64,000 nucleotides of DNA from Serratia liquefaciens ATCC 27592 (GTDB lineage Bacteria; Pseudomonadota; Gammaproteobacteria; Enterobacterales; Enterobacteriaceae): assembly GCF_000422085.1 (NCBI RefSeq), contig NC_021741.1, positions 3,596,001 through 3,660,000 on the forward strand, written 5' to 3'. Position 1 is the first letter of the stretch, and each line of letters begins with the position of its first letter. Both the position numbers and the translations under genes were made by a program. The notes below the pieces were generated by a model. The model was given only the letters and a program-made list of their open reading frames with translations, did no database searches and was not told where the DNA came from. Below, piece after piece: positions 19,521 to 29,878 of the stretch.

Positions 19521-19802
19521 TCAGGCGGTAGGCAATGCCGTTTTGTACAGCGTTTCCCACATGCCATACACCAACGCCTGATCCGGTGGTGACAGTTCAC
19601 CAGCGGCAATGGCTTTATGCAGGCTGCCTTCCACCTGCGCCTTCAGCGCTTCAGCGGAGTGTTCACCCAGCTCTTCGACCTCGGCAACCGCCAACGTCAG
19701 ATGACCGCGCAGGTAGCCACCGGCAAACAGTTCATCATCGCTGGCGTGCTCTACCATGTCATCAATCAGCGCCAAAATGCGCGCTTCGAATTCTGCGATC
19801 AT
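19521..19802 (-). CDS. yfcL: YfcL family protein
   Basis: The protein has 93 residues and is near identical in pattern to E. coli YfcL (92): [41 protein letters not shown] and [15 protein letters not shown]. It is a small helical acidic protein of unknown function, conserved next to epmC. The start was moved to the ATG at 19802, preceded by AGAGGAAA; the longer frame reads into an ERIC element. It is the last gene of the prmB-to-yfcL series. Confidence 0.92.
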   Translation of the reverse strand: MIAEFEARILALIDDMVEHASDDELFAGGYLRGHLTLAVAEVEELGEHSAEALKAQVEGSLHKAIAAGELSPPDQALVYGMWETLYKTALPTA

Positions 19803-19814
19803 CAAATTTCCTCT

Positions 19815-19941
19815 CATACCCTTCATCTTTCAAACTCTAGCGTTGTTGGCTGCGCTCACGCACCCCAGTCACTTACCTGAGTAAGCTCCTGGGGATTTGT
19901 TTGCTTGCCGCCTAGCTACAGCTTGGAAGCTAATGGGTATC
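19815..19941 (+). repeat. ERIC element, copy 2
   Basis: This 127-bp imperfect palindrome is bounded by ATACCC and GGGTAT. The central part contains CCCCAGTCACTTACC and GAGTAAGCTCCTGGGGAT, the two conserved ERIC core arms. It lies between epmC and yfcL, ends 12 bp upstream of the yfcL ATG, and is followed after 18 bp by copy 3. Confidence 0.92.
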
Positions 19942-19959
19942 TATTTTCAGTTAAACATA

Positions 19960-20086
19960 TATACCCGTCATACTTGAAGCTGCTTCTTTGTTGGCTGCGC
20001 CGACTCGCCCCGGTCACATAGTGGACTATGCTCCCAGGGACTCGCAGGCTTGCCGCCGCGATGCAACTCCAAGTATTTAGGGTATA
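19960..20086 (+). repeat. ERIC element, copy 3
   Basis: This 127-bp copy has TATACCC and GGGTATA ends and the same core (CCCCGGTCACATAGTGGAC). It is in the same orientation as copy 2 and abuts the epmC stop codon by one base, so the epmC transcript would run through two large hairpins before yfcL. Confidence 0.92.
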
Positions 20087-20087
20087 G

Positions 20088-20645
20088 TCAGTTGAGATCT
20101 TCCGGATAGGGAAAATGCTCCGCCGCCAGCGGTGGCGTATTGTAAAACGATTGTAACGCCTGAATAAAGCGCGCAGGTCTTGTGGGTATTCCCTGCTCCA
20201 ACAGCAGCAGCACCCGTTCGCGTACCTTGCGTTGGAAGGCAATGCGGTCCGGCTCGCAGTCACCGTTGAGGTTGTCGCAACTGACATTGAACGGGAAACC
20301 GGCGGCGACGCAGAACATCCATTCCAAAGATTGCGGTTTAATTTCCACCGCTTCAAATTCACTTTGCGTCTGTGCGTCTCGCCCGTCCGGGCAGTACCAG
20401 TAACCGAAATCTACCAACTTGCGGCGCTGTTCGCCGGCGATGCACCAGTGCGAGATTTCATGCATGCCGCTGGCGTAATAGCCATGAGCAAAAACGATCC
20501 GGTTATACGGCAGCTGATCGTCGGCCGGCAAATAGATCGGTTCATCGTCGCCTTTGACCAGTCGCGTGTTGTATTCATCGCTGAAGCACTGATTAAAAAT
20601 TTCAATCAGTTGCTCATATTGATGGGTAGCCTGTGTGTCTGACAT
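20088..20645 (-). CDS. epmC: EpmC, elongation factor P hydroxylase
   Basis: The protein has 185 residues and matches E. coli YfcM/EpmC (182). Conserved blocks are LIKGDDEPIYLPA-like, RIVFAHGYYASGMHEISHWCIAGEQRR, DFGYWYCPDGRDAQTQSEFE and FNVSCDNLNGD. It adds a hydroxyl group to the beta-lysyl-lysine that EpmA and EpmB build on EF-P. The HEISHW motif with its two His and Glu is the likely metal site. The ATG at 20645 gives the family N-terminus; a GTG at 20666 is an alternative. No strong ribosome binding site is visible. Confidence 0.94.
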   Translation of the reverse strand: MSDTQATHQYEQLIEIFNQCFSDEYNTRLVKGDDEPIYLPADDQLPYNRIVFAHGYYASGMHEISHWCIAGEQRRKLVDFGYWYCPDGRDAQTQSEFEAVEIKPQSLEWMFCVAAGFPFNVSCDNLNGDCEPDRIAFQRKVRERVLLLLEQGIPTRPARFIQALQSFYNTPPLAAEHFPYPEDLN

Positions 20646-20711
20646 AAATAAAAATCCAATAACCACAAAAATAAAGAGGTAATTATTTCATTTTACCGCT
20701 CTTTTAGCATG

Positions 20712-21512
20712 CTAAAAATGCAGGGCCAGCCACTGCTGAATTTCAGCGCCGTGGTTGTCGTACAAGAGCTTGCAGCTCATCACCAGAGAAACGATGACGA
20801 TCATCGGTCGGATCAGCTTTTGCCCGCGGGTCATCACCATGTGAGCCCCGAGGCGCGCACCGAGCACCTGCCCAACCAGCATCACCAGGCCAATGCCCCA
20901 CAACACTTTGCCGCCAATGATAAACAACACCAGGCTGCCAAAGTTGGAAGTGAAGTTCAGCACCTTGGCGTGCGCGGTGGATTTGGCCAGGTTAAAACCG
21001 CACAGCGTCACGTAGGCCAGCGCATAGAAGGAACCGGCACCGGGCCCAAAGAAGCCATCGTAAAAACCGACGCAGCCACCGGCCACCAGCCCGAACGGCA
21101 AGGCGCTCAAACGGCGCTGCCGATCGTTTTCCCCCAACCGCGGCGTCAGCAGGAAGTACAGGCCGATGCCGATCACCAATAACGGCAGCATTTGCCGCAG
21201 CAGATCGGTGCGCATGTGCTGCACCAGCACAGCCCCGGCAACGGAACCGATCAGGGCCAGTAAAATGGTCAGCTTCTGATCGTTGAGATCGACCGCTCGT
21301 CGGCGGATAAAATACAGACTGGCGGAGAGGGAACCGCCCACCGACTGCAGCTTGTTGGTCGCCAGCGCCTGCGCCGGGGGAACCCCCACCGCCAGCAGCG
21401 CCGGTACGGTTAACAGCCCGCCGCCGCCGGCGATAGAGTCGATAAAACCTGCGAGTAACGCCACCACAAACAAAACCCCGAGCATCTCGGGGCCTACGAC
21501 GAACCAGTCCAT
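20712..21512 (-). CDS. yfcA: YfcA, TauE/SafE family membrane transporter
   Basis: The protein has 266 residues and about eight membrane helices. It opens LLAGFIDSIAGGGGLLTVPALL, the family signature, repeated in degenerate form in the second half (LVAGGCVGFYDGFFGPGAGSF). TauE/SafE proteins move sulfur-containing organic anions; the substrate of YfcA is unknown. The ribosome binding site (AGAGGGG, 7 bp before the ATG) is supplied by the end of ERIC copy 4. It follows mepA in the same direction. Confidence 0.92.
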   Translation of the reverse strand: MDWFVVGPEMLGVLFVVALLAGFIDSIAGGGGLLTVPALLAVGVPPAQALATNKLQSVGGSLSASLYFIRRRAVDLNDQKLTILLALIGSVAGAVLVQHMRTDLLRQMLPLLVIGIGLYFLLTPRLGENDRQRRLSALPFGLVAGGCVGFYDGFFGPGAGSFYALAYVTLCGFNLAKSTAHAKVLNFTSNFGSLVLFIIGGKVLWGIGLVMLVGQVLGARLGAHMVMTRGQKLIRPMIVIVSLVMSCKLLYDNHGAEIQQWLALHF

Positions 21513-21513
21513 T

Positions 21514-21640
21514 TATACCCCTCTTACTTGAAGCTGCATCTGTGTTGGTTGCACTCACTCACCCGAATCACTTACTCGTGTAAGCTCATCGGGATTCCTT
21601 CCCTTACCGCCTTGATGCAACTCCAATTACTTTGGGTATA
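21514..21640 (+). repeat. ERIC element, copy 4
   Basis: This 127-bp copy with TATACCC and GGGTATA ends fills the whole mepA-yfcA gap. It abuts the mepA stop codon on one side and is one base from the yfcA start codon on the other. Its core arms (GAATCACTTACTCGTGTAAGC) keep the palindrome. Confidence 0.92.
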
Positions 21641-22468
21641 TTATTCCGCAGCGAAATGGTTATCCAGCAAAGCCTGACAGGTCGGCGGTAACGGCGGCGG
21701 CACCGGTTTACCCGGTTTGGCGCTCGGCTGATGCGGCACGAACCAGCTTGCCAGCTCGGCACCGCAACCGTCGCCCGGCGGCGGCGTATCCTGTTCTTTA
21801 CATTCCAGGCTGCCTGCCGGGCAGCGCAGACGCACGTGCATGTGGGCACGATGACCAAACCACGGGCGCACCTTGTGCAGCCAGTCGCGATCGGCACCGG
21901 CATCCAGACACAGACGCTGCTTGATCGCCGGGTTAACGAAGATGCGCGTCACTTCCTGATCCTGTGCCGCCGCTTTGATCAACGATTCAATCTGCGGCTG
22001 CCACTGGCGAGCAACCACCTGCTTGCCGTCGCTGGAAACCAGATCGATCGGCTGCGGCTTCAGCAACTGCTGCGCACTCCAACGCTGGCGCGGCAACTGT
22101 AACCAGATGTCGACATCAAGCCCGGACTGATGGCTGGCATGGCCGCTGCTAAAGCGCCCACCGGCCGGCATTGCCATATCGCCGATCAGCACCGTGCCCA
22201 AATTTCTTTGGCTGGCTTTGCTGCTCAGCCGCTGGATAAACGCCAGCAGATCCGGGTGGCCGAAGTAGCGGCGTTGATCGGGTCGCATCACCTGATAATC
22301 CGGTGAGTTCAGCGGTAACGGCTGAGCGCCGATAATGCAACCATTGGCAAAACCGCCCACTGCCTGCGGCGCGCCGGCCACCGGGTGGTCGATCTTCTGC
22401 CACGGCGTCAGCGCCAGGGCGGAGCCCGAAACCATCAGGGCAAGGATGCCCAACATCCAGTTTTTCAT
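21641..22468 (-). CDS. mepA: MepA, penicillin-insensitive murein endopeptidase
   Basis: The protein has 275 residues. A signal peptide ends at SALALTPW. It is a LAS-type zinc peptidase that cuts D-alanyl-meso-diaminopimelyl cross-links in peptidoglycan in the periplasm. Zinc-site motifs are [16 protein letters not shown] and [13 protein letters not shown], and Cys residues at GCIIG, CLDAG, CPAGS and GCGAE fit the known disulfides. It starts 5 bp after aroC, consistent with one transcript. Confidence 0.95.
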   Translation of the reverse strand: MKNWMLGILALMVSGSALALTPWQKIDHPVAGAPQAVGGFANGCIIGAQPLPLNSPDYQVMRPDQRRYFGHPDLLAFIQRLSSKASQRNLGTVLIGDMAMPAGGRFSSGHASHQSGLDVDIWLQLPRQRWSAQQLLKPQPIDLVSSDGKQVVARQWQPQIESLIKAAAQDQEVTRIFVNPAIKQRLCLDAGADRDWLHKVRPWFGHRAHMHVRLRCPAGSLECKEQDTPPPGDGCGAELASWFVPHQPSAKPGKPVPPPLPPTCQALLDNHFAAE

Positions 22469-22473
22469 GGGAG

Positions 22474-23559
22474 TTACCAGCGTGGAACGTTAGAGACCAC
22501 ATCACCGTTTTGCGCACGCTGGCGCAGCAGGTGATCCATCAGCACAATCGCCATCATCGCTTCGGCAATCGGCACCGCACGAATGCCTACGCAAGGATCG
22601 TGACGGCCACGGGTGACCATCTCCACCGCTTCGCCCTGACGGTTAATGGTTCTGCCCGGCACCATAATGCTGGAGGTAGGTTTCAGCGCCAGGTGAGCAA
22701 TGACCGGCTGACCGCTGCTGATGCCACCGAGAATGCCGCCTGCATGGTTGCTCTGGAAGCCTTCCGGAGTGATCTCATCACGGTTTTCGCTGCCGCGCTT
22801 GTTGACCACCGCGAAACCGTCGCCGATTTCGACGCCTTTCACCGCATTGATGCTCATCAACGCATGCGCCAGATCCGCATCGAGGCGGTCAAACACCGGC
22901 TCACCGAGGCCGACCGGCACGTTTTCGGCAATCACGCTGACCTTGGCGCCAATGGAGTCGCCCTCTTTCTTCAGCGCACGCATCAGTTCATCCAGGGCTT
23001 CCAGCTTATCGGGATCCGGGCAGAAGAACGGGTTCTGTTCAACCTGCTCCCAATCTTTCAGCTCGCAGACCACGTCGCCGATCTGCGCCAAATAGCCGCG
23101 CACCTGTACGCCATATTTCTGCAGCAGGTATTTCTTGGCAATAGCCCCTGCCGCAACGCGCATGGCGGTTTCACGAGCCGAAGAACGACCACCGCCGCGA
23201 TAATCGCGCACGCCGTATTTTTGCTCGTAGGTGTAATCCGCATGCCCCGGACGGAACACGTCTTTGATAGCGCCGTAATCTTGTGAACGCTGGTCAGTGT
23301 TTTCTATCATCAGCCCAATGCTGGTGCCGGTGGTCACACCTTCAAACACGCCGGAAAGAATACGTACCTGATCCGGTTCGCGACGTTGAGTGGTATAGCG
23401 AGAGGTGCCTGGACGGCGACGGTCCAGGTCGTGCTGCAGATCGGCTTCGGTAAGCGGGATACCCGGCGGTACACCGTCTACGATACATCCCAGCGCCACA
23501 CCGTGAGATTCACCAAATGTGGTGACGCGGAAAATCTGCCCAATACTGTTTCCTGCCAT
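22474..23559 (-). CDS. aroC: AroC, chorismate synthase
   Basis: The protein has 361 residues, as in E. coli. It catalyses the last shikimate-pathway step, EPSP to chorismate, with reduced FMN. Signatures are [51 protein letters not shown] and [18 protein letters not shown]. It lies between prmB (63 bp upstream) and mepA, as in E. coli. Confidence 0.97.
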   Translation of the reverse strand: MAGNSIGQIFRVTTFGESHGVALGCIVDGVPPGIPLTEADLQHDLDRRRPGTSRYTTQRREPDQVRILSGVFEGVTTGTSIGLMIENTDQRSQDYGAIKDVFRPGHADYTYEQKYGVRDYRGGGRSSARETAMRVAAGAIAKKYLLQKYGVQVRGYLAQIGDVVCELKDWEQVEQNPFFCPDPDKLEALDELMRALKKEGDSIGAKVSVIAENVPVGLGEPVFDRLDADLAHALMSINAVKGVEIGDGFAVVNKRGSENRDEITPEGFQSNHAGGILGGISSGQPVIAHLALKPTSSIMVPGRTINRQGEAVEMVTRGRHDPCVGIRAVPIAEAMMAIVLMDHLLRQRAQNGDVVSNVPRW

Positions 23560-23621
23560 CGCGGCTCCTTACCCTTAATTATTATCTTTGTGGGGCCCGC
23601 CAAAGCAGGCCCGAAGAATGC

Positions 23622-24554
23622 TTAGCTGCGGTAGAGGCTGAAGTGCTCTTTGCAATCCACCAGTTGCTGCTTGGTCAGCATGAACACGCCGTCACCGCCG
23701 TTTTCAAACTCCAGCCAGGTGAACGGAATATCCGGATACTGTTCCATCAGATGTACCATGCTGTTACCCACTTCACAAATCAGCACGCCGTCGTCGCTCA
23801 GGTAGTCCGGTGCGCAGGCCAGAATACGGCGCACCAGCTTCAGGCCATCGCTGCCGGCCGCCAGGCCCAACTCGGGCTCAAAGCGGAATTCCTGCGGCAG
23901 GTCGGACATGTCTTCCGCATCCACGTACGGCGGATTGGTGACGATCAGATCGTACTGGATCGCGGGAACATCGCGGAACAGATCGGAACGGATCGGGATC
24001 ACCTGTTGTTCAACGCCGAGCGCCTGAATATTGCGCTCGGTCACCGCCAGCACGTCGCTGGAGATATCGACAGCGTCAACTTCCGCTTCCGGGAAAGCGT
24101 AGCTGCAGGCAATGGCGATACAGCCGCTGCCGGTACACATGTCGAGAATATGACGCGGCGGGTGCGGGATCAGGGCGCTGAAGCGATCGTTGATCAGTTC
24201 GCCAATCGGGGAACGCGGGACCAGCACACGCTCATCAACGTAGAATTCCAGATCGCAGAACCAGGCTTTGTTGGTCAGATAGGCTACCGGGACACGTTCG
24301 TTGACGCGGCGGATCACGCGCTCAACGATGCGGTGGCGCTCGCTGGAGGTCAAACGGGCGGTGTGCATGTCCTCTGGAATGTCCAGCGGCAGGAACAGGC
24401 TTGGCAGCACCAATTGCACCGCTTCGTCCCACGGATTATCGGTTCCGTGACCATAGTAGATATCAGCGGCGTTAAAACGGCTGACCGTCCAGCGCAGCAT
24501 ATCTTGAATGGTGTGCAGTTCGTTCACTGCTTCCTCGACGAAAATTTTGTCCAA
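23622..24554 (-). CDS. prmB: PrmB, ribosomal protein uL3 glutamine methyltransferase
   Basis: The protein has 310 residues when started at the TTG at 24554, the exact length of E. coli PrmB. It is an AdoMet-dependent N5-glutamine methyltransferase acting on L3. Motif I is [13 protein letters not shown] and the catalytic motif is [12 protein letters not shown] chose TTG because GGAGGG lies 6 bp upstream and [13 protein letters not shown] then aligns with the family start; the longer ATG versions add an unrelated leader. It is divergent from smrB. Confidence 0.94.
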   Translation of the reverse strand: MDKIFVEEAVNELHTIQDMLRWTVSRFNAADIYYGHGTDNPWDEAVQLVLPSLFLPLDIPEDMHTARLTSSERHRIVERVIRRVNERVPVAYLTNKAWFCDLEFYVDERVLVPRSPIGELINDRFSALIPHPPRHILDMCTGSGCIAIACSYAFPEAEVDAVDISSDVLAVTERNIQALGVEQQVIPIRSDLFRDVPAIQYDLIVTNPPYVDAEDMSDLPQEFRFEPELGLAAGSDGLKLVRRILACAPDYLSDDGVLICEVGNSMVHLMEQYPDIPFTWLEFENGGDGVFMLTKQQLVDCKEHFSLYRS

Positions 24555-24724
24555 TTTGCCCTCCGGCAGGCACTGTGATTCATGATTTAGCCGCATAGTT
24601 TGCCATGAAGCCCGCGACAAATCACGCTAACCCCTTGCGCTTTTCATTCTGGCGTGAATTTTGCGTCGACAGAGACCCGCGACAAGGTAAACTATCGCGA
24701 TAAATGATTTCCGGTGAATTCCAA

Positions 24725-25255
24725 ATGAAGAACAAGCACCCTCTGAGCAAAGATGAATTGCAGCTCTTCAGAGAGTCGGTAGTAGACGCAAAAAAGCTGC
24801 GTCAGGACACCATCGTCCACCGTAAACCCAAGCCTGTCACCAAGAAAATTGCTCCACAGCGCCTGCTTCAGGAACAGGTAGACGCCAGTTATTATTTCTC
24901 GGATGAATACCAGCCACAGTTGGAAGAGGAAGGCCCGACGCGCTATGTGCGCCCCGGTTACAGTGCCTTTGAACTGAAAAAGCTGCGTCGCGGCGATTAT
25001 TCACCGGAGCTGTTTCTCGATCTTCATGGCCTGACCCAGATGCAAGCCAAGCAAGAGCTGGGGGCGCTGATCGCCGCCTGCAAGCGCGAACACGTGCACT
25101 GCGCCTGCGTGATGCACGGTCACGGCAAGCACATTCTCAAGCAGCAGACGCCGCTATGGTTGGCGCAGCACCCTGACGTGCTGGTGTTTCACCAGGCGCC
25201 CAAAGAATGGGGCGGCAGCGCGGCGATTTTACTGCTGGTCGAACTGGCTGAGTGA
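24725..25255 (+). CDS. smrB: SmrB, ribosome rescue endonuclease (Smr domain)
   Basis: The protein has 176 residues. The basic N-terminal extension carries the ribosome-binding stretch. The Smr domain at about 90-175 has [14 protein letters not shown] and [17 protein letters not shown], which hold the catalytic Asp-His and His-Gly-Lys elements. SmrB cuts mRNA at collided ribosomes. The ATG at 24725 matches the family start; the seven extra residues from 24704 lack a ribosome binding site. Confidence 0.94.
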   Translation: MKNKHPLSKDELQLFRESVVDAKKLRQDTIVHRKPKPVTKKIAPQRLLQEQVDASYYFSDEYQPQLEEEGPTRYVRPGYSAFELKKLRRGDYSPELFLDLHGLTQMQAKQELGALIAACKREHVHCACVMHGHGKHILKQQTPLWLAQHPDVLVFHQAPKEWGGSAAILLLVELAE

Positions 25256-25269
25256 ACGGCAGAAATGAC

Positions 25270-25302
25270 AAAGGGCGATGTTTGACATCGCCCTTTCGTT
25301 TT
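25270..25302 (+). terminator. Rho-independent terminator of smrB
   Basis: AAAGGGCGATG, a short TTTGA loop, and CATCGCCCTTT are followed by CGTTTT. It separates smrB from the convergent sixA. Confidence 0.88.
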
Positions 25303-25321
25303 GGCCCCGCCCTGGGGTGCC

Positions 25322-25804
25322 TTATACTTTAGCCATCACCTGCGATGGACTCACCTGCCACTCAAATTTACCGTAGCTGCCGTCGGCGGCCAAATCGACA
25401 TTGGCAATCGCCGAGGTCGCGAACATCGGCGGGCATTCGCCCGGACAGAGTTCCGCCACCAGGTAACCCACCAGCGGTAAGTGGGAGACGATCAGCACCG
25501 CGTGAACCCCCTGCTGCGCCAGCGCCTGCAGATAGCTGCCGACCAGGCTGGCATCCCCGCCCGGCGTCAGCTCAGGCAGCACTTCTTCGCTTGCCGGCAG
25601 GGTCAAGGCTTCGCGAACCGTAGCCAGCGTCTGCTCTGCCCGCAGGTACGGGCTGACCAGCACGCGTTCAATATCCACAGACTTGGTATTTAACCAGGCC
25701 GCCATCTGACGTGACTCATCACGGCCACAAACAGTAAGAGGTCTTACCGAATCGCTGGCCGCATCAAGTGCCGCCTCTCCGTGACGCATAATCAAAACTT
25801 GCAT
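25322..25804 (-). CDS. sixA: SixA, phosphohistidine phosphatase
   Basis: The protein has 160 residues. The histidine phosphatase signature MRHGEAALDA puts the nucleophile at His8, with VLVSPYLRAEQTL and VSHLPLVGYL completing the pocket. SixA removes phosphate from histidines, acting on ArcB's HPt domain and on NPr of the nitrogen PTS. It is the conserved neighbour of fadJ. Confidence 0.95.
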   Translation of the reverse strand: MQVLIMRHGEAALDAASDSVRPLTVCGRDESRQMAAWLNTKSVDIERVLVSPYLRAEQTLATVREALTLPASEEVLPELTPGGDASLVGSYLQALAQQGVHAVLIVSHLPLVGYLVAELCPGECPPMFATSAIANVDLAADGSYGKFEWQVSPSQVMAKV

Positions 25805-26209
25805 ATTGCACCGCTGTTGTTGACAAAATAACGCTATACAGAAACGCCGAGCGTGCTGTATCGCCGAGTTTTACAACCCCAAAGCAAACGCTTTGAAACG
25901 ATAACGCGCCGTCTCTTTATGGCGGCCGGGCATTTTGCCTGAAAGTTCACGTAAAGAAAATGCTGTTTTTTACATCAATGGCGCCTTAACGGGAATTCAG
26001 CGCTCACATAACAACCAATTCAACAGGTTAAATTTTAACCTTCTCATCATGAATTTTATTGATGGCGGCCAGCCTTTCACCGCCATCAGGCTACGTTACC
26101 TCGTCCCTATCTCCCTGTATAGGGTCAGGGATTACCGGTATTGCAAGGAGTGATAGCGATCACATGCAACCTTGATCCTACTCTAGTACAAATCACGTCG
26201 CCGCGCCGC
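25805..26209. other. 405-bp gap between sixA and fadJ with a hairpin and a CRP-like site
   Basis: No convincing coding region is present. It holds an 8-bp stem hairpin (GATGGCGG at 26061-26068 with its complement at 26080-26087), possibly the fadJ terminator though without a T tract. It also holds the CRP-like palindrome at 26149-26164. A minus-strand TTGCAA with TATACA downstream (long 19-bp spacer) could start a long sixA leader. Confidence 0.5.
26149..26164. promoter_or_regulatory. CRP-like palindrome in the sixA-fadJ gap
   Basis: AGTGA-TAGCGA-TCACA matches nine of ten positions of TGTGA-N6-TCACA. It lies about 345 bp upstream of sixA and just beyond the end of fadJ. Confidence 0.45.
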
Positions 26210-28375
26210 TCAGGTCCCCTGCGGATAGAAGCGTTCACCCTGCTGAGCCATGCGCTGCAGGCGTTCGCAAGGCGCAAAATATTCACCGTGCTGCCGCTGC
26301 AGGTACTCCAGCGTTTTAACCACCTTATCGGCCCCCAACTGATCCATATAGCGGAAAGGCCCGCCGAGGAATGGAGGAAAACCTATACCGAACACCGCGC
26401 CGATATCGCCGTCGCGCGCGCTGCGGATCACGCCTTCATCCAGACAACGTGCGGCTTCATTGAGCATCATCATTACGCAACGCTGAGCGATGACGGCCGG
26501 TTGTAAATGCGACTTCGGCGTGATGCCCAGCAAAAGATAGACCGAGGTATCGGCGCGCTTGCTCCGCTGACGCTGCTGGCCTTCACTGGGGTAGAGATAA
26601 AAACCACGGCCGTTTTTGCGCCCTTTGCGTCCGTCTTTCAACACCGCCTCGAAGGCGGCTGGAGCGGCAAAGCGCGGCCCTAACTGCTCTACCAGCACCG
26701 GGATAATCTTGGTACCGACGTCGATGCCCACTTCATCCAGCAGGGTTATCGGCCCAACCGGGAAACCGAAATCCACCAGCGCCTTGTCCAACGCTTCGAT
26801 CGGCTCACCTTCCAGCAGGCAACGAGTCGCTTCATTTATATAAGGAGCCAGAATACGGTTAACGTAGAAACCGGCGCGGTCGGCCACCACGATCGCCGTT
26901 TTGCCCTGCTTGTGCGCCAGCGCCACGGTGGTGGCAATGGTTTCTTCGCTGGTGGTAGCGTGCGGGATCACCTCAACCAACGGCATTTTATCCACCGGGC
27001 TGAAATAATGCAGGCCGATCACCTGCTCAGGGCGCTGCGCCTTGGCGGCAATCTGGCCAATCGGCAGCGATGAGGTATTGGAGGCAAAGATGGTGTGCGG
27101 CGCCGCGTGCTGTTCTATCTCGGCCACCATCTGCTGCTTCAGCGCCAGGTCTTCGAACACCGCCTCAATCACCACGTCCACCCGTTCAAAACCGGTGTAA
27201 TCGGTCGAACCGGAGATCAGCATCATCTGTTTTTGCCGTTCCGCCGGGCGCATGCGTTTACTGCGTACCCGCTTGCCGAGCACGTCCCAACTGTATTTTA
27301 ACGCGTGGTTAATGCCCGTTTCGTTAACGTCTTTAATTCGCACCGGCAAACCACCCCGCGTGGCGGTCACACAGGCGATACCGCCGCCCATCAGGCCGCC
27401 ACCCAGAATGCCGATACGGTGCAGTTCATGAGGTTGTGCATTACCACCGCGTTCTTTCTTCAAGGAGGTAGAGGCAAAGAACAGGCTGCGCAACGCGGCG
27501 GACTGCGGGGTCATGGCCAATTCGCCAAACGCCCGCGCCTCGGCTTCATAACCGCTGGCGCTGCCGTGATCCAGACCGGTACGCACCACCTGAATAATGC
27601 GTTCTGCGGCAGGATAATTGCCGTGCGTTTTCTCCAGCGTTTTCTTGCGCACAATGCTGAACAGCAGGCTTTTACCTAGCGGGCCGTTGAGCAAACGCTC
27701 CTGCCACGGCAATTCGCGCCGGCTCTGCCAGCCTTGCTTGACCCGTTCGACGGCAGCCTGTAATAAAATTGACTGGGGCACGGCATCGTCCACCAACCCC
27801 ATGCGCAACGCCTGACGCGCCCGAATGTGTTTGCCGGTCAGGATCATGTCCAACGCCTTGCTGGCACCAATCAACCGCGGCAAACGCTGGGTGCCACCGG
27901 AACCCGGCAGCAAACCTAGCTGCACTTCCGGCAGGCCGAGTGCGGTTTTGTCATCCAGAGAACAAACGCGACTGTGGCACGCCAACGCCAGCTCCAGCCC
28001 ACCGCCTAAGCAAGCGCCGTGAATAGCCGCCACCACAGGGACCTGGAATGCGGCAATCTGTGCCAGCGTACTTTGGCCTTTTTTCGCCAGCGCTTCGGCC
28101 TCTTTGGCAGTGGTACAGGCGGCAATCATGCTGATATCCGCCCCGGCAATAAACGAATCCGGCTTGCCGGAGATAATCACCAGCCCTTCCAGCGCCGGAT
28201 TCTGCTGCGCGCGGATCAGTACGTCGTTGACCTGCTCGACAAACTCGGCCTTCAGGGTGTTTACCTTCTCCCCCGGAACATCGATGGTGATCACACCAAT
28301 GTTGTCCGGACGAAGGGTCAGTTGAAAGGCCGAGGGTTTGGCCCGCTGTTCATGCAATGCGTTTTCAAAGCTCAT
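26210..28375 (-). CDS. fadJ: FadJ, multifunctional fatty acid oxidation alpha subunit
   Basis: The protein has 721 residues (E. coli 714). The N-terminal enoyl-CoA hydratase/isomerase domain (about 1-200) has AGADISMI and [15 protein letters not shown]. The hydroxyacyl-CoA dehydrogenase domain (about 310-700) has the Rossmann [15 protein letters not shown] and the catalytic [14 protein letters not shown]. With FadI it carries out the anaerobic version of beta-oxidation. The start ATG shares a base with the fadI stop (TAATG), indicating coupled translation. Confidence 0.96.
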   Translation of the reverse strand: MSFENALHEQRAKPSAFQLTLRPDNIGVITIDVPGEKVNTLKAEFVEQVNDVLIRAQQNPALEGLVIISGKPDSFIAGADISMIAACTTAKEAEALAKKGQSTLAQIAAFQVPVVAAIHGACLGGGLELALACHSRVCSLDDKTALGLPEVQLGLLPGSGGTQRLPRLIGASKALDMILTGKHIRARQALRMGLVDDAVPQSILLQAAVERVKQGWQSRRELPWQERLLNGPLGKSLLFSIVRKKTLEKTHGNYPAAERIIQVVRTGLDHGSASGYEAEARAFGELAMTPQSAALRSLFFASTSLKKERGGNAQPHELHRIGILGGGLMGGGIACVTATRGGLPVRIKDVNETGINHALKYSWDVLGKRVRSKRMRPAERQKQMMLISGSTDYTGFERVDVVIEAVFEDLALKQQMVAEIEQHAAPHTIFASNTSSLPIGQIAAKAQRPEQVIGLHYFSPVDKMPLVEVIPHATTSEETIATTVALAHKQGKTAIVVADRAGFYVNRILAPYINEATRCLLEGEPIEALDKALVDFGFPVGPITLLDEVGIDVGTKIIPVLVEQLGPRFAAPAAFEAVLKDGRKGRKNGRGFYLYPSEGQQRQRSKRADTSVYLLLGITPKSHLQPAVIAQRCVMMMLNEAARCLDEGVIRSARDGDIGAVFGIGFPPFLGGPFRYMDQLGADKVVKTLEYLQRQHGEYFAPCERLQRMAQQGERFYPQGT

Positions 28376-29685
28376 TATTCCACCTCTACGATCATTGCGG
28401 CCCCTAACCCTCCGGCTGCGCAGGCGGTCGTCAGCCCCAGTCCGCCGCCACGACGCTTCAGCTCGTGCAACGTTTGGGTGATCATGCGCGCGCCGGTAGC
28501 GGCAAATGGGTGACCATAAGCAATTGAGCCACCCAATACGTTGAATTTTTCCATGTCCACTTCGCCAATCGCCCGGCTGCGGCCCAGCTTTTTCTGAGCA
28601 AATTCGTCGCTGGCAAACATTTTCAGGTTCGCCAGGGTCTGAGCAGCAAAGGCTTCATGCATGTCGATGAGGGTCAGGTCGGCCAGGCCGATTCCGGCGC
28701 GATCCAGCGCCAGCGGCGTAGCGTAAGACGGCCCGAGCAGCATATCTTCCCACACATCGATGGCAGAGAAGGCAAAGCTGCGCAGATAACCCAGCGGTTG
28801 CAACCCCAACTCTTTCGCTCGCGACTCACTCATCATCAGCACCGCTGCCGCGCCGTCGGTCAACGGCGTACTGTTGGCTGCGGTAACGCTACCGTGGTTG
28901 CGATCGAATGCCGGTTTCAGCTTTGCGTAGGACGCCAGGCTGGAATCTTTGCGGACGTTGTTGTCTTCGGTGATTTGCGTACGGTATGGCGGCACATAGG
29001 CCGTCATCACCTCGTCGCGCAGCAGCCCCTGCTCCCAGGCTTTGGCAGCCAGTTGGTGAGAGCGGTGCGCCAGCGCATCCTGCTCTTCCCGGGTGATGCC
29101 GTGGCTTTTCGCCATTTGCTCTGCGGTATCGCCCATGCGCAGCCCGGTGGAATATTCCGCCACTGCCGGCGGCACCGGCATCAGGTCACGGAACTTCAGT
29201 CGGCTAAACAGCTTGAGACGCTGCGACAGGGTACGGGCTTTGTTAACGTCCACCAGAGTGCGCGCCAGCGCTTTACTGACGCCGATAGGCAGAACGGAAG
29301 AAGAGTCAGCGCCACCGGCGATGCCGATACTGATGCTGCCTGCCATGATGCTTTCCGCCACGTTGGCAATCGCCTGGAAGCTGGTAGCGCAGGCACGCGA
29401 CACGCTATAAGCATCGGTATGCACGCTCATGCCGGTACCGAGCACGATTTCACGCGCAATATTCGGCGCCTCAGGCATTTGCACCACCTGGCCGAACACC
29501 AGTTGTTCAATCAGCGCCGGATCGATACCGCTGCGGGCTAACAGTTCACTTACCGCCGTTTTCCCCAGATCCACCGCTGGAATGCCGTGATAAGCGGTCG
29601 CCTGTTTGGCAAAGGGGGTCCGCAGTCCATTTACAATCGCAATACGGTCACCGTGACGGGTCACCAACGGCAGTGCCTTACTCAT
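28375..29685 (-). CDS. fadI: FadI, acetyl-CoA acyltransferase (beta-oxidation thiolase)
   Basis: The protein has 436 residues, the same as E. coli FadI. Thiolase motifs are the acylated Cys in [33 protein letters not shown] and the general-base Cys in [15 protein letters not shown]. It cleaves 3-ketoacyl-CoA to acetyl-CoA. The ATG at 29685 follows CAGGAGCG. It is the first gene of fadIJ, with a FadR-like operator about 49 bp upstream. Confidence 0.96.
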   Translation of the reverse strand: MSKALPLVTRHGDRIAIVNGLRTPFAKQATAYHGIPAVDLGKTAVSELLARSGIDPALIEQLVFGQVVQMPEAPNIAREIVLGTGMSVHTDAYSVSRACATSFQAIANVAESIMAGSISIGIAGGADSSSVLPIGVSKALARTLVDVNKARTLSQRLKLFSRLKFRDLMPVPPAVAEYSTGLRMGDTAEQMAKSHGITREEQDALAHRSHQLAAKAWEQGLLRDEVMTAYVPPYRTQITEDNNVRKDSSLASYAKLKPAFDRNHGSVTAANSTPLTDGAAAVLMMSESRAKELGLQPLGYLRSFAFSAIDVWEDMLLGPSYATPLALDRAGIGLADLTLIDMHEAFAAQTLANLKMFASDEFAQKKLGRSRAIGEVDMEKFNVLGGSIAYGHPFAATGARMITQTLHELKRRGGGLGLTTACAAGGLGAAMIVEVE

Positions 29686-29725
29686 AAACGCTCCTGAAGA
29701 AAATAACGCCAGCGCAACGGTCAAG

Positions 29726-29742
29726 AAGAGGTCTGACCTGAT
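29726..29742 (-). promoter_or_regulatory. FadR-like operator of fadIJ
   Basis: On the minus strand ATCAGGTCAGACCTCTT differs from the FadR consensus AnCTGGTCnGACCTnTT at one fixed position. It is centred about 49 bp upstream of the fadI ATG, a repressor position. Confidence 0.8.
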
Positions 29743-29878
29743 GGGGTCATTGTTAACCAAATGTTTACATTTGGCAAACCGGCAGAAGTGAAAACTGAGA
29801 GCAGGAGCAACTTTCTAGAGGGGGATTGAGGAGGAAGCGAGCGGCGCGGGATGACCCCGCACCGTTTTAAAGCCGTGA

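Noticed and set aside
25935..26153. 72-codon plus-strand frame between sixA and fadJ
   Set aside because: No ribosome binding site, low-complexity mixture and a hairpin runs through it; treated as non-coding.
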